The notes: generated from the sequence alone by a model not told the origin. DNA of 64,000 bases from Sinorhizobium meliloti (GCF_035610345.1 NZ_CP141212.1:2237976-2301975), one strand, 5' to 3'. Positions 1 through 9,084 are shown, counted from the stretch's first letter. A program made the numbers and translations.

Positions 1-358
1 GGTCTTTGATCGAGCCGGTATAGCCCATCATCCGGGCCGTGGCCGGCTTGATCTGCATCAGGCCGACTTCGCCGGCGCTTCCGCGAGCCTTGGCATTGAA
101 GTTGCTCTCGACCTCGACGATCGCGTGAGCGAGGTCGGCGGGAATGCCGTATTGCTTGGCATAGGACTGGATGAGGATCGTATATTGGGATCCGCGCGGC
201 AAAGTCAGGTCGGGTTTCGGATAACCCGTCGTTCTGCTTACCGACGGAATTGCAGAAGTCTTGACGGTTTTGTCGATGCCCCCTGCATACGACGTACCAA
301 TCCCGGCGAAGAACATGCCAAGGCATGCCGCCACCGCAGCAACAGACGCTATTCTCAT
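1..358 (-). CDS. Lytic transglycosylase, SLT family (3' end outside window)
   Basis: This is a periplasmic enzyme expected to cleave the MurNAc-GlcNAc bond of peptidoglycan. The gene starts at ATG 358 and runs off the left edge, so only about 119 residues are visible. An N-terminal signal peptide ends near residue 25 (small residues before GGIDK). The SLT goose-lysozyme-like fold starts near residue 60. The catalytic Glu is E84 in the motif VEVESNFN, followed by the family's GEVGLMQIKPATA stretch. The C-terminal part of the domain is not seen. The gene is separated from the amidase gene by about 226 bases in which I see no other gene. Confidence 0.88.
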   Translation of the reverse strand, partial: MRIASVAAVAACLGMFFAGIGTSYAGGIDKTVKTSAIPSVSRTTGYPKPDLTLPRGSQYTILIQSYAKQYGIPADLAHAIVEVESNFNAKARGSAGEVGLMQIKPATARMMGYTGSIKD

Positions 359-584
359 TTAGTTTGAAGTCTCCGGTCTGGGGAACCGATCGCGCGGCGC
401 ACCCCACCGCGACGATCGAATTTCCCGATCGTTTTCATTGACAAGAGTGCCGCGCCCGGCGCCACATCCCCTGCAGTTGATGCAACGGAAATGACCGGCG
501 CATCATGGTAAACATGTGGCAGCACGAGAAAATCGTGCACGAAAATCAATCAGACGCTAATTTAGGGCGGACAAAAATCGCTTT

Positions 585-1349
585 TCAGGCGGCCAGAATC
601 GGCAATGTCGAAAGCAGGCGGTGCAGCGTATCGATAGTGGAAACGTCGGCGATGCCGTCCACTCGCGATTGTCGGAAATGGCGCTGGAACGCAGCGACCA
701 CCCCTTCGGTCTTCGCGCAGAAATCCCCTGTGATTTCAACTCCGTAACCATAGAGCAAAAGCATGGACTGGAGTGCTTCCACGGGCTGGCCCCGGTCGCC
801 GCGCTGGAAGAAGCGACCGCCCCTCACGGAGGCCGGTTCAACCCAGTGTCCGACCCCGCGACGAAACAGCACATCCCAAGGAAAATTTTCTCCAGGATCA
901 ACCTTGCGAATCGGCGCGATATCGCTATGCGCAAGCACCCTCTCCGGGGTGATTTGCCAGCGTTCGCCACAGTCCAGACACAATTCGGCGACTGCCTCGA
1001 TCTGCGCTTCAGGGAAGTCCGGGAGGCCGCCCGGGTGACCGGCATTGGCAATCTCGATCCCGATGGAGCACGAATTGATATCCGTTTCGCCCTTCCAGAC
1101 GCCCTTGCCCGCGTGCCAGGCCCTGCGTTCTTCCGGTACCAGCTGGGCGATTCGCCCCTCCTCGTCTACGAAATAGTGACAGGAGACCTGGCTTTCCTCG
1201 CGACAGAGCCAGTCGAGCGCGGACGCCGCCGTCTCCATGCCGGTGTAATGAAGGATGATCATATCCGGCCTGCGCCCGCCGGCGCGCTCGCCATGGTTGG
1301 GCGAGGGCACGAGATGAGCGCCGGGGAAGTCGCAGGTCTCGGATGTCAT
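585..1349 (-). CDS. N-acetylmuramoyl-L-alanine amidase (AmpD/AmiD type) with peptidoglycan-binding domain
   Basis: A zinc amidase expected to cut the bond between MurNAc and L-Ala in muropeptides or cell wall. The Amidase_2 domain covers residues 25-160; probable zinc ligands are H34 (MIILHYTG), H141 (LAHSDIAP) and D151, with E99 in SIGIEI a likely catalytic residue. A PG_binding_1 domain follows at about 186-245, as in AmiD and AmpD-like anchored forms. No signal peptide is visible, so a cytosolic recycling role is possible. The start ATG overlaps the stop of the upstream DnaJ-like gene by 4 bases (ATGA), so the two are translationally coupled. Confidence 0.9.
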   Translation of the reverse strand: MTSETCDFPGAHLVPSPNHGERAGGRRPDMIILHYTGMETAASALDWLCREESQVSCHYFVDEEGRIAQLVPEERRAWHAGKGVWKGETDINSCSIGIEIANAGHPGGLPDFPEAQIEAVAELCLDCGERWQITPERVLAHSDIAPIRKVDPGENFPWDVLFRRGVGHWVEPASVRGGRFFQRGDRGQPVEALQSMLLLYGYGVEITGDFCAKTEGVVAAFQRHFRQSRVDGIADVSTIDTLHRLLSTLPILAA

Positions 1350-2053
1350 GCGGCGCGGCGCTCTCTTTCGATCGCCTCGTAGGCCGCGTTGAGCACGGCC
1401 ATGCGATCGTTGGCGATCGCGTGGAACTCTTCCGGCACGCCGCGCGCCACGAGCATGTCCGGGTGGTTCTCGGAAACGAGAACGCGATAGCGCTTGCGAA
1501 TCGCGGAAAAGTCATCCTTCGGCGAAACGCCGAGAACCTGGTAGGGATCGCGGTCGTCGCCATGAACGTGGCGCGCCATGATGCACCCGAAATGCTCGTC
1601 GTCCATCCTGAATATTTCAGCCACACGCCTCAGGAACGTAAGCTCCTTCTCGTGCACCGCCCCGTCCGATTTCGCGATATGGAACAGGCCGTCGACGATG
1701 TCTTCGAGAATCGGGCAATTCCTCTCGCAAGAGGAGCAGAGCGAAGCCATTTTCTCCGCATAGGCCTCGTAGCCGGCAACGTCCTGGCGGGCGAGATTGT
1801 AAAGCCTGGCGACGTTCCTCGCCTGGTCCGCGGGAAACTTGAAGATGTCGCGAAAGGCGCTTACCTCGGCCTCGTTCACGATGCCGTCGGCCTTCGCCAT
1901 TTTCGCCGAAAGCGCGATCATGGCGACCGAAAAGGCGACCTTTCGCCGGGTTTCCGGATCTCCTTCGAAGAGCGTCCGGACCGCCTCGACCACTCCAGTA
2001 AGGGCGTTACCAGTGGTCGTGACGATTTTGAGGAGGCTGTCCCAAAATGACAT
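1346..2053 (-). CDS. DjlA-like co-chaperone: TerB domain plus J domain
   Basis: A 235-residue protein with a TellB/TerB-like helical domain (about 35-155, containing a Cys-rich CSSCERNC stretch) and a C-terminal J domain (about 168-235) with the essential HPD tripeptide at 197-199, which stimulates DnaK ATPase. The N-terminus is moderately hydrophobic but not a clear transmembrane anchor, unlike E. coli DjlA. I chose ATG 2053 (MSFWDSLLK) over an upstream in-frame start because homologues begin this way and a GGGA-type ribosome site lies about 10 bases upstream. It overlaps the following amidase gene by 4 bases, implying an operon. The J domain assignment is firm; the partner process is unknown. 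Confidence 0.85.
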   Translation of the reverse strand: MSFWDSLLKIVTTTGNALTGVVEAVRTLFEGDPETRRKVAFSVAMIALSAKMAKADGIVNEAEVSAFRDIFKFPADQARNVARLYNLARQDVAGYEAYAEKMASLCSSCERNCPILEDIVDGLFHIAKSDGAVHEKELTFLRRVAEIFRMDDEHFGCIMARHVHGDDRDPYQVLGVSPKDDFSAIRKRYRVLVSENHPDMLVARGVPEEFHAIANDRMAVLNAAYEAIERERRAA

Positions 2054-2396
2054 GAGTGCGATTGTTCCCTGTCCACCACGCGAGCATGATCTGATGCGGT
2101 GGCGATTTGCAAGCGGCAGAGCCGCGTCAACCATCATGGATGACGAATTTGTGATGGCCCCTCAATAATTCATATCGCCACAAATCTCAATCGAATTCCT
2201 GGACGGCGCCGTGCGACCTTCAGGCGCAACGCTGCAACCGCGCGGCCGGTTCCCCTTTCTCGTGATCCACAACCCTGTCATTTAATTTCCATCGGATTTG
2301 GGTTAGACCACCGCTATCTTTGATCTAAGGCAAGGATTTAGAATGCGGTTGATCTCACGAGCGATCGCTTGATGCCGAAATCCCCAGGAGGACCCC
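2054..2396. other. Divergent intergenic region between djlA-like gene and pfp
   Basis: No credible gene is seen in these 343 bases. They must hold the promoters of the leftward djlA-like/amidase pair and of rightward pfp. A 10-base palindrome AGCGATCGCT lies at 2360-2369 and a strong ribosome site AGGAGG at 2386-2391, six bases before the pfp ATG. I cannot assign promoter boxes with confidence. Confidence 0.4.
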
Positions 2397-3611
2397 ATGG
2401 CCAAGAAGAAAGTCGCAATGTTGACGGCAGGCGGGCTCGCGCCCTGCCTCTCATCCGCTGTCGGCGGCCTGATCGAACGCTACACGGACATCGCGCCGGA
2501 CTATGAGCTCGTGGCCTACCGTTCCGGCTATCAGGGCCTGCTTCTCGCCGACCGGATCGAAATCACCCCGGCCATGCGCGAGAAGGCGCATGTGCTCCAC
2601 CGCCACGGCGGATCGCCGATCGGCAACAGCCGCGTGAAGCTCACCAACACGGCCGACTGCGTGAAGCGCGGCCTCGTCAAGGAAGGGGAGAATCCGCTGC
2701 GCGTCGCGGCCGAGAGGCTCGCCTCCGACGGCATCAGCATCCTGCACACGATCGGCGGCGACGATACCAACACCACCGCGGCCGATCTCGCAGCCTATCT
2801 CGGGGCCAACGGCTACGATCTGACGGTCGTGGGCCTGCCGAAGACGGTCGACAACGACGTGGTGCCCATCCGCCAGACACTCGGCGCCTGGACGGCGGCC
2901 GAATACGGCGCACGCTTCTTCGACCATGTCAGCAACGAACAGAGCGCTGCGCCGCGCACCCTCGTCGTCCATGAAGTCATGGGCCGCCACTGCGGCTGGC
3001 TGACCGCGGCAACCGCGCGCGCCTATATCCAGCTGGCCGGCAACAAGGAATATGTCGACGGCTTCATGATGAACGCACAGCTGAAGAACATCGACGGCCT
3101 CTATCTTCCCGAGATGGCGTTCGATCTGGAAGCGGAAGCCGAGCGCCTGCGCGAAGTCATGGATCGCGCCGGGTTCGTCACGCTGTTCGTGAGCGAAGGC
3201 GCCTGCCTCGACGCCATCGTCGCCGAACGGGAGGCCGCCGGCGAGACGGTCAAGCGCGACGCGTTCGGCCACGTGAAGATCGATACGATCAACGTCGGCA
3301 ACTGGTTCTCCAAGCAGTTCGCGGCGCTCCTCGGCGCCGAGCGGTCCATGGTGCAGAAGTCCGGCTACTATGCCCGCTCCGCCCCCGCCAATGTCGACGA
3401 TCTGCGCCTCATCCAGAGCATGGTCGATCTGGCGGTCGAGAGCGCGCTCAACAAGGTCTCCGGCGTGACGGGTCACGACGAGGACCAGGGCGGGCGGCTG
3501 CGCACGATCGAGTTCCCGCGCATCAAGGGCGGAAAGCATTTCGACACGTCCGCGAAATGGTTCGGCGAGGTCATGGATGTCGTCGGTCAGAAATGGCAGA
3601 TGGCCGACTGA
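2397..3611 (+). CDS. pfp: 6-phosphofructokinase, pyrophosphate-dependent type
   Basis: Cytosolic enzyme phosphorylating fructose 6-phosphate, using PPi rather than ATP and so reversible. The 404-residue protein has the PFK fold. The donor-site motif is GGDDT at 120-124, where Asp replaces the Gly of ATP enzymes (GGDGS), which is the recognised mark of PPi specificity. The catalytic motif is PKTVDND at 149-154. The start has a perfect AGGAGG six bases upstream. A terminator follows the gene, so it is monocistronic. Many rhizobia lack a functional ATP-PFK and use Entner-Doudoroff, so this enzyme may work in gluconeogenic or pentose-phosphate-linked flux; that is inference. Confidence 0.94.
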   Translation: MAKKKVAMLTAGGLAPCLSSAVGGLIERYTDIAPDYELVAYRSGYQGLLLADRIEITPAMREKAHVLHRHGGSPIGNSRVKLTNTADCVKRGLVKEGENPLRVAAERLASDGISILHTIGGDDTNTTAADLAAYLGANGYDLTVVGLPKTVDNDVVPIRQTLGAWTAAEYGARFFDHVSNEQSAAPRTLVVHEVMGRHCGWLTAATARAYIQLAGNKEYVDGFMMNAQLKNIDGLYLPEMAFDLEAEAERLREVMDRAGFVTLFVSEGACLDAIVAEREAAGETVKRDAFGHVKIDTINVGNWFSKQFAALLGAERSMVQKSGYYARSAPANVDDLRLIQSMVDLAVESALNKVSGVTGHDEDQGGRLRTIEFPRIKGGKHFDTSAKWFGEVMDVVGQKWQMAD

Positions 3612-3625
3612 TGAAGGACGAGGAA

Positions 3626-3655
3626 CGGTTCGCTGTTTTCTGAAACGGCGAACCG
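3626..3655 (+). terminator. Stem-loop terminator after pfp
   Basis: Arms CGGTTCGCTGTTT (3626-3638) and AAACGGCGAACCG (3643-3655) pair over 13 positions with one G-U pair and a 4-base loop. It lies 15 bases after the pfp stop. The T-run after it is short (CTTCT), so it may not be a classical intrinsic terminator. Confidence 0.65.
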
Positions 3656-3751
3656 CTTCTCACCGGAGGCTTTCGGCTCGAGAGGAGTTGACGGCTGCGC
3701 GCCGGCATGGCTCCCTCCTCTTCAGCAGCCATTCAACCGCGGAGCCCACTC

Positions 3752-4387
3752 ATGTCCTTCGAACACTGGTTCGCCTTCGCCGCCGCATCTGCGGTGCTGC
3801 TTGCGATTCCCGGCCCCACGATCCTTCTCGTCATCTCCTATGCGCTCGGCCACGGCCGCAAGATCGCGGGGGCGACCGTGGCAGGTGTGGCTCTTGGCGA
3901 TTTTACCGCAATGACGGCGTCGATGCTCGGCCTCGGTGCCCTGCTTGCAACCTCGGCGGCGATTTTCACCGTGCTGAAGTGGGTCGGCGCCGCCTATCTC
4001 GTCTGGCTCGGCATCAAGCTCTGGAGGGCGCCGGTCGGCAACGACAGCGGGAGCACCCTTGAAACGAGTCCTGCAGAAAGGCCGCTGCGGATATTCGTTC
4101 ACACCTATGCGGTGACCGCACTGAACCCGAAGAGCATTCTCTTCTTCGTCGCCTTCCTGCCCCAGTTCCTCGATCTGTCGCGGCCGCTTTTCGCGCAGAT
4201 GGCCATCTTCGAGACGACCTTCCTGACACTCGCCACGATCAACGCGGCGCTTTATGCCTGGCTTGCTGCCGCGGCCGGAAGCACCATCCGCAAGCCGAAT
4301 GTCCGGCGCATCGTCAATCGCCTCGGTGGTTCGCTGCTCATCGGCGCCGGCCTGCTGACGGCGGGTCTGAAGCGCGCCACGACCTGA
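3752..4387 (+). CDS. LysE/RhtB family amino-acid exporter
   Basis: Inner-membrane protein of 211 residues with about six hydrophobic segments. The N-terminal stretch around residues 15-30 carries the family motif IPGPTILLV, and the central AVTALNPKSILFF is also typical of LysE/RhtB exporters of amino acids or homoserine lactones. The start is set at ATG 3752 because homologues begin with a short polar MSFEHW leader and a GGAG lies 9 bases upstream; a longer in-frame start would add a non-membrane leader. It stands alone after the pfp terminator. The substrate cannot be read from sequence. Confidence 0.88.
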   Translation: MSFEHWFAFAAASAVLLAIPGPTILLVISYALGHGRKIAGATVAGVALGDFTAMTASMLGLGALLATSAAIFTVLKWVGAAYLVWLGIKLWRAPVGNDSGSTLETSPAERPLRIFVHTYAVTALNPKSILFFVAFLPQFLDLSRPLFAQMAIFETTFLTLATINAALYAWLAAAAGSTIRKPNVRRIVNRLGGSLLIGAGLLTAGLKRATT

Positions 4388-4520
4388 CATGAGCAGTCTC
4401 TGAAATGCTCTCACGCGCTTGCCGCAACCGGCGGCATAGGTTAATGGAGATTCAAGCGCGGCGGGGTGGCAACCGCTGATTTGCAGGGGCTACGGGGCCC
4501 AGAAGCACGAAAGTGACAGC

Positions 4521-5525
4521 ATGGCGAAATTCCGTATTCCCCTTTCGAAGCGGGCACTTGCCGCCGTGTCCCTCGTTTCCGTCGCTGTTGCTTCCGGATG
4601 TTCCACGGTCGAGCATACGTCGCTTGCGGAGTTAACGGCCGTGCAGACGGTCACGCCCCTGCCGAAGCCGGGAACGGAGACGACGGCTTACGCACTGCCT
4701 GCGCCGATCGGCGCAACGGCGAGCACCTCGGCCGCATTGACCGCACAGACCTCGTCGGCGGCGCCGGCAAGCGCCGCGGGAACTGATGTCGCTGGCGAAA
4801 CGAAGACGGCGCCCGCGACAGACACGACCCTCGCTTTCGCGGCTCCCCAGTCGGTCGCCGTGCCGGCGGCCAAACCCGCGCAGCCCTTTGAAGTAGCGAT
4901 GGCGACACCCGCCTCGGCAGGCACCTCCCCGGCAGCCGCGCCGCCGGTCCCCGAGAAAGGCGCCGGACATCAGTCCGCCCCGCTTATCGGAGTTGCCGCC
5001 TCGTGGGAGTCGGATTTCGACACCGGCGAGCCGGTCGGTCTGGAAACGCTTGTCGCCAAGCGCATGATCGTTCCGACGGAGCGCCCGAAGACGGGCGTGT
5101 TCGGCACCGCAGTCGGCGCGGTCGCAAGCGTCATCCCCGATTCGCTGAAGTCCGGAAAAGCACCGACCAGCTCGCGGCCGGAGCTTGACAGGCTGATCAA
5201 ATATTATGCCGAACTGAACGGTCTGCCGCTCGAGCTGGTGCACCGGGTGGTCAGGCGCGAGAGCAACTACAACCCCCGCGCCTACAGCAAAGGCAATTTC
5301 GGGTTGATGCAGATCCGCTATAACACGGCCAAGGGTCTCGGCTATGAGGGCCCGGCCGAAGGGCTCTTCGACGCGGAAACCAACCTCAAATACGCGACCA
5401 AGTATCTGCGCGGAGCGTGGATGGTTGCCGATAACCAGCACGACGGCGCGGTAAGGCTCTATGCCAGCGGCTATTATTACCATGCCAAGCGCAAGGGCAT
5501 GCTAGACGAGCTGAATATGAGGTAA
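4521..5525 (+). CDS. Lipoprotein lytic transglycosylase (SLT domain, C-terminal)
   Basis: A 334-residue envelope protein. The N-terminal signal ends with a lipobox (VASGC, Cys about residue 27), so it is predicted to be a lipid-anchored protein. Residues 30-220 are low-complexity, rich in Ala, Pro, Thr and Ser, and probably act as a flexible spacer. The SLT catalytic domain is at about 225-334, with the catalytic Glu near 246 in VVRRESNYNPR and the conserved GNFGLMQIRYNTA stretch. Unlike most family members the catalytic domain is at the extreme C-terminus after a long linker. It appears to be a single-gene unit. Confidence 0.88.
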   Translation: MAKFRIPLSKRALAAVSLVSVAVASGCSTVEHTSLAELTAVQTVTPLPKPGTETTAYALPAPIGATASTSAALTAQTSSAAPASAAGTDVAGETKTAPATDTTLAFAAPQSVAVPAAKPAQPFEVAMATPASAGTSPAAAPPVPEKGAGHQSAPLIGVAASWESDFDTGEPVGLETLVAKRMIVPTERPKTGVFGTAVGAVASVIPDSLKSGKAPTSSRPELDRLIKYYAELNGLPLELVHRVVRRESNYNPRAYSKGNFGLMQIRYNTAKGLGYEGPAEGLFDAETNLKYATKYLRGAWMVADNQHDGAVRLYASGYYYHAKRKGMLDELNMR

Positions 5526-5557
5526 GCCGAGCGGCTGGCCTGTCTGCCGGACATCGC

Positions 5558-6919
5558 TCAATCGAGCGCGTCGATTATCCTCGCATTCAGCTTCTGCACG
5601 TCGTAGCCGAGGCGCGACGGTGTCAGCCCCAGGCGGACGACCGCGAGGCGAAGCGAGGGGACGATCATGATCGCCTGCCCGTCATGTCCAAGCATCCAGA
5701 ACGTGTCGGGCGGGAAATTCGCCGTTCCGGCGCGGATACCGTTTTCCTTGAGCCAGACCTGGCCGGCACCGTAGTCGCCGCCGGAAGCCGCAGTCGGCGT
5801 GCGCATGAAGGATGCGTAACCTTCCGGCAGGAGCCTCCTCCCCTTCCAGCTTCCGTCCTGAAGCAGAAACTCGGCGAAGCGCGCCCAGTCCGGCGCCGAC
5901 GCATACATGTAGGAAGAGCCGACGAAGGTTCCGCTTGCATCCGTCTCCATCACGGCGCTCGTCATCCCGAGCGGAGCGAAGAGCGCCTCGCGCGGATAGG
6001 AAAGCGCTTCGGCCGGATCGTCGAATGTCTCCATCCAGAGCCGGGACAGAAGATTGCTCGTGCCGCTCGAATAGGCGAATTTCGTGCCCGGAGCCGCCTC
6101 CAGAGGCTTCGAGGCGACGAAGCCGGCCATGTCGCTTTCCAGATAGAGCATACGCGTCACGTCGGTGACGTCGCCGTAATCCTCGTTGAAATCGAGCCCG
6201 CTCTGCATCGCGAGAAGATCGGTCAGCTTGATGCGAGCCCGCTCGTCGCCGTTCCATTCGGTCACCAGATCGGTCTGGGCCAGATCCATCCGCCCTTCGG
6301 CAATGCGCCGGCCGATGATCGCCGCCGTCACGGACTTCGTCATGGACCAGCCGAGCAGGGGCGTGTTCCGGTCGAAGCCCGCCGCATAGGTTTCCGCGAC
6401 CAGCCTGCCATCCCTGACGACCACGATTGCGCGCATGCCCGGACCTGCCAGTGCCGGATCTTCGACAAGCATTTGAATGGCCGCGTCGATGTCCGGCTTG
6501 TCCCCGTCCGGCCAGTCGACGCCAGGATCGTGGGCGAGAGGCGCCGTCGCCGACTCGGTCCCGCGCATCCCCGCGATGGCCTCGGCGCTGCCTCCGCTCA
6601 CATTGGCGCAACCGCTGCCCGGACGGTAGACGGCGCGGCCGGGTGCGGCAAAGCCCAGGATACGCGCCGTCACGCTCTGCTCTTCCCGATCGACCGAAAC
6701 GCGCACGAGCTTCAGCAGCGGGTGGCCGGGCGCCTGCACGTCCTGCGCCAGCACTTCCTGCGGATCGCGTCCGGCGAGGAACACGTTGGAGCAGACGATC
6801 TTGGCGGCATAGCCGTCTCCCACCTTGAGGAGTTCAGGCGGAAACAGCGCCAGCCAACCGACGAGGCCCACGAGCGAGGCCGCCCCCAGTCCGCCAAGCG
6901 TCTTCAGAAGACCCTTCAT
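5558..6919 (-). CDS. Serine hydrolase of the beta-lactamase (class C)/PBP-like family
   Basis: A 453-residue protein with one N-terminal membrane segment (about residues 8-28), then the beta-lactamase-like fold. The nucleophile motif is SMTK near residue 190 (SxxK), and a YSSGTSN motif near 283 supplies the Tyr of the YxN-type second motif; a late HDGQ stretch is the probable third element. Such proteins are usually esterases, peptidases or 6-aminohexanoate-dimer hydrolase relatives rather than true resistance enzymes. ATG 6919 is preferred over a far-upstream start because the upstream in-frame stretch overlaps a rhizobial repeat. Convergent with the SLT lipoprotein gene, 32 bases apart. Confidence 0.85.
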   Translation of the reverse strand: MKGLLKTLGGLGAASLVGLVGWLALFPPELLKVGDGYAAKIVCSNVFLAGRDPQEVLAQDVQAPGHPLLKLVRVSVDREEQSVTARILGFAAPGRAVYRPGSGCANVSGGSAEAIAGMRGTESATAPLAHDPGVDWPDGDKPDIDAAIQMLVEDPALAGPGMRAIVVVRDGRLVAETYAAGFDRNTPLLGWSMTKSVTAAIIGRRIAEGRMDLAQTDLVTEWNGDERARIKLTDLLAMQSGLDFNEDYGDVTDVTRMLYLESDMAGFVASKPLEAAPGTKFAYSSGTSNLLSRLWMETFDDPAEALSYPREALFAPLGMTSAVMETDASGTFVGSSYMYASAPDWARFAEFLLQDGSWKGRRLLPEGYASFMRTPTAASGGDYGAGQVWLKENGIRAGTANFPPDTFWMLGHDGQAIMIVPSLRLAVVRLGLTPSRLGYDVQKLNARIIDALD

Positions 6920-7021
6920 TCTCGCCCTCCCGCTCTTCGCATAAGTGCTACTGCGCTTTCGCCCGTCTGACCAGTGTACATGACTATTGCGTCTGGTATC
7001 CGGCAGCAGAGGCGCAGCGAG

Positions 7022-7072
7022 CCTCCTTCGCCCCGCCTGCGGGGAGAAGCTGCCGGCACGCGGATGAGGGGC
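7022..7072. repeat. RIME1-like intergenic palindromic repeat, copy 1
   Basis: Contains CCCCGCCTGCGGGG, TGCCGGCA and CGGATGAGGGG in the arrangement common to short rhizobial intergenic mosaic elements. A related copy in opposite orientation lies at 44671-44733. It sits upstream of both the beta-lactamase-like gene and btaA. Confidence 0.6.
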
Positions 7073-7171
7073 AATACCCGAATCCCTGCGAGCCCATGTG
7101 CGAAACCTCGTCATCAAAGTGTAGCCGAGTCACCTTAGAAGCGGCTCAGTTTCAACTGGACGATAGGCAAG

Positions 7172-8422
7172 ATGACCGACTTCGCCCCGGATGCCGGCTT
7201 CGGCAAGAAGAATCCGAAACTGAAAAGCGCACTCCTGCAGCATAAACCTCTCTCCCCCGCCGGTCTCTCCGAACGCCTGTTCGGTCTGCTCTTTTCCGGA
7301 CTCGTCTACCCGCAGATCTGGGAGGACCCGATTGTCGACATGGAAGCGATGCAGATCCGACCCGGACATCGGATCGTGACGATCGGTTCCGGCGGCTGCA
7401 ACATGCTGACCTACCTCTCGGCCGCGCCTGCCCGGATAGACGTGGTCGATCTCAATCCCCATCACATCGCGCTCAACCGGCTGAAGCTTTCGGCCTTTCG
7501 CCACCTGCCGAGCCACAAGGACGTGGTGCGGTTCCTCGCCGTCGAAGGTACGCGCACGAATGGCCGGGCTTACGACGTGTTCCTCGCTCCGAAGCTCGAT
7601 CCGGCAACACGCGCCTATTGGAACGGCCGGGATCTCACCGGCCGCCGGCGCATCGGCGTCTTCGGGCGCAACATTTACCGTACCGGCCTGCTCGGCCGCT
7701 TCATTGCCGCGAGCCATGTTCTCGCACGGCTGCATGGCGTCAATCCTGAAGACTTCGCAAAGGCGCGCTCCATGCGCGAGCAGCGGCAGTTCTTCGACGA
7801 CAAGCTCGCTCCGCTCTTCGAGCGTCCGGTCATCCGGTGGATCACCAGCCGCAAGAGCTCCCTTTTCGGCCTCGGCATCCCGCCGCAGCAGTTCGACGAA
7901 CTCGCGAGCCTGAGCAGGGAGAAATCCGTCGCCGCGGTGCTGCGCAATCGCCTGGAAAAGCTGACCTGTCATTTCCCCTTGCGCGATAACTACTTTGCCT
8001 GGCAGGCCTTTGCGCGGCGCTACCCGCGGCCGGAGGAGGGCGAGTTGCCGCCTTATCTTCAGGCATCGCGATACGAAGCGATTCGCCACAATGCGGAGCG
8101 CGTCGAGATCCACCATGCGAGCTTCACCGAGCTTCTCGCCGGCAAGCCCGCCGCCTCCGTCGACCGCTACGTGCTCCTCGACGCACAGGACTGGATGACC
8201 GACCAGCAGCTGAACGATCTCTGGACGGAGATCACCCGCACCGCCGACGTCGGCGCGGCGGTGATCTTCCGCACGGCGGCGGAAGCGAGCATCCTGCCGG
8301 GGCGCCTCTCCACCACGCTCCTCGATCAGTGGCACTACGATGCCGAGAGCTCGATGAGGCTCGGCGCCGAGGACCGGTCGGCGATCTATGGCGGCTTCCA
8401 CATCTACCGGAAGAAAGCATGA
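7172..8422 (+). CDS. btaA: S-adenosylmethionine:diacylglycerol 3-amino-3-carboxypropyltransferase (betaine lipid synthesis)
   Basis: First enzyme of diacylglyceryl-trimethylhomoserine (DGTS) synthesis: it moves the aminocarboxypropyl group of SAM onto diacylglycerol, forming diacylglycerylhomoserine. The 416-residue DUF3419 protein has the early LVYPQIWEDP motif and a SAM-site VTIGSGGCNML near residue 70, followed by VDLNPHH. Its stop overlaps the btaB start (ATGA), giving the classic rhizobial btaA-btaB operon. In S. meliloti these genes are induced by phosphate limitation so that DGTS replaces phospholipids; here the upstream Pho-box match is weak. Length and neighbour make the identity secure. 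Confidence 0.95.
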   Translation: MTDFAPDAGFGKKNPKLKSALLQHKPLSPAGLSERLFGLLFSGLVYPQIWEDPIVDMEAMQIRPGHRIVTIGSGGCNMLTYLSAAPARIDVVDLNPHHIALNRLKLSAFRHLPSHKDVVRFLAVEGTRTNGRAYDVFLAPKLDPATRAYWNGRDLTGRRRIGVFGRNIYRTGLLGRFIAASHVLARLHGVNPEDFAKARSMREQRQFFDDKLAPLFERPVIRWITSRKSSLFGLGIPPQQFDELASLSREKSVAAVLRNRLEKLTCHFPLRDNYFAWQAFARRYPRPEEGELPPYLQASRYEAIRHNAERVEIHHASFTELLAGKPAASVDRYVLLDAQDWMTDQQLNDLWTEITRTADVGAAVIFRTAAEASILPGRLSTTLLDQWHYDAESSMRLGAEDRSAIYGGFHIYRKKA

Positions 8423-9084
8423 GCGCCGTGCAGACTGCGAATGAAAGCCAGGCTCACCTCATGGACCGCATGTATCGCTATCAGCGGTACATCTATGATT
8501 TCACGCGCAAATACTATCTCTTCGGCCGTGACACGCTGATCCGTGAATTGAACCCGCCGCCGGGTGCATCCGTGCTGGAAGTCGGTTGCGGCACGGGCCG
8601 CAATCTCGCCGTGCTCGGGGAACTCTACCCCGGTGCGCGCCTCTTCGGCCTCGATATCTCGGCCGAAATGCTGGCGACCGCCAAAGCCAAGCTCCGGCGC
8701 CAAAATCGGGCGGACGCAGTGTTGCGGGTCGCCGACGCGACGAACTTCACCGCCGCCTCCTTCGATCAGGAAGGTTTCGACCGGATCGTCATCTCCTACG
8801 CCCTTTCCATGGTTCCCGAATGGGAAAAGGCGGTCGATGCCGCGATTGCCGCGCTCAAGCCGGGCGGCTCGCTGCATATCGTCGATTTCGGCCAGCAGGA
8901 AGGTTGGCCGGCCGGCTTCCGCCGCCTCCTCCAGGCCTGGCTCGGACGTTTCCACGTCACGCCGCGCGAATCGCTTTTCGACGCGATGCGCAAAAGGGCC
9001 GAGAGAGACGGAGCGGCGCTCGAGGTCAGATCGCTCGGACGAGATTATGCCTGGCTCGCCGTCTATCGCCGCGCGGCACCGTAG
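8419..9084 (+). CDS. btaB: Diacylglycerylhomoserine N-methyltransferase
   Basis: Second DGTS enzyme: three SAM-dependent methylations of the homoserine nitrogen. The 221-residue class I methyltransferase has motif I VLEVGCGTG at 52-60, the acidic end of beta-2 (LFGLDIS), and a post-motif ALKPGG stretch. The start was placed at ATG 8419 because it overlaps the btaA stop by four bases and gives the usual N-terminus; longer in-frame extensions run inside btaA. No further lipid gene follows; a muramidase gene begins about 160 bases downstream. Confidence 0.94.
   Translation: MSAVQTANESQAHLMDRMYRYQRYIYDFTRKYYLFGRDTLIRELNPPPGASVLEVGCGTGRNLAVLGELYPGARLFGLDISAEMLATAKAKLRRQNRADAVLRVADATNFTAASFDQEGFDRIVISYALSMVPEWEKAVDAAIAALKPGGSLHIVDFGQQEGWPAGFRRLLQAWLGRFHVTPRESLFDAMRKRAERDGAALEVRSLGRDYAWLAVYRRAAP

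Noticed and set aside
2451..3539. 362-residue open frame on the minus strand opposite pfp
   Set aside because: A shadow of a high-GC coding region; pfp has motifs and a ribosome site, the reverse frame has neither.
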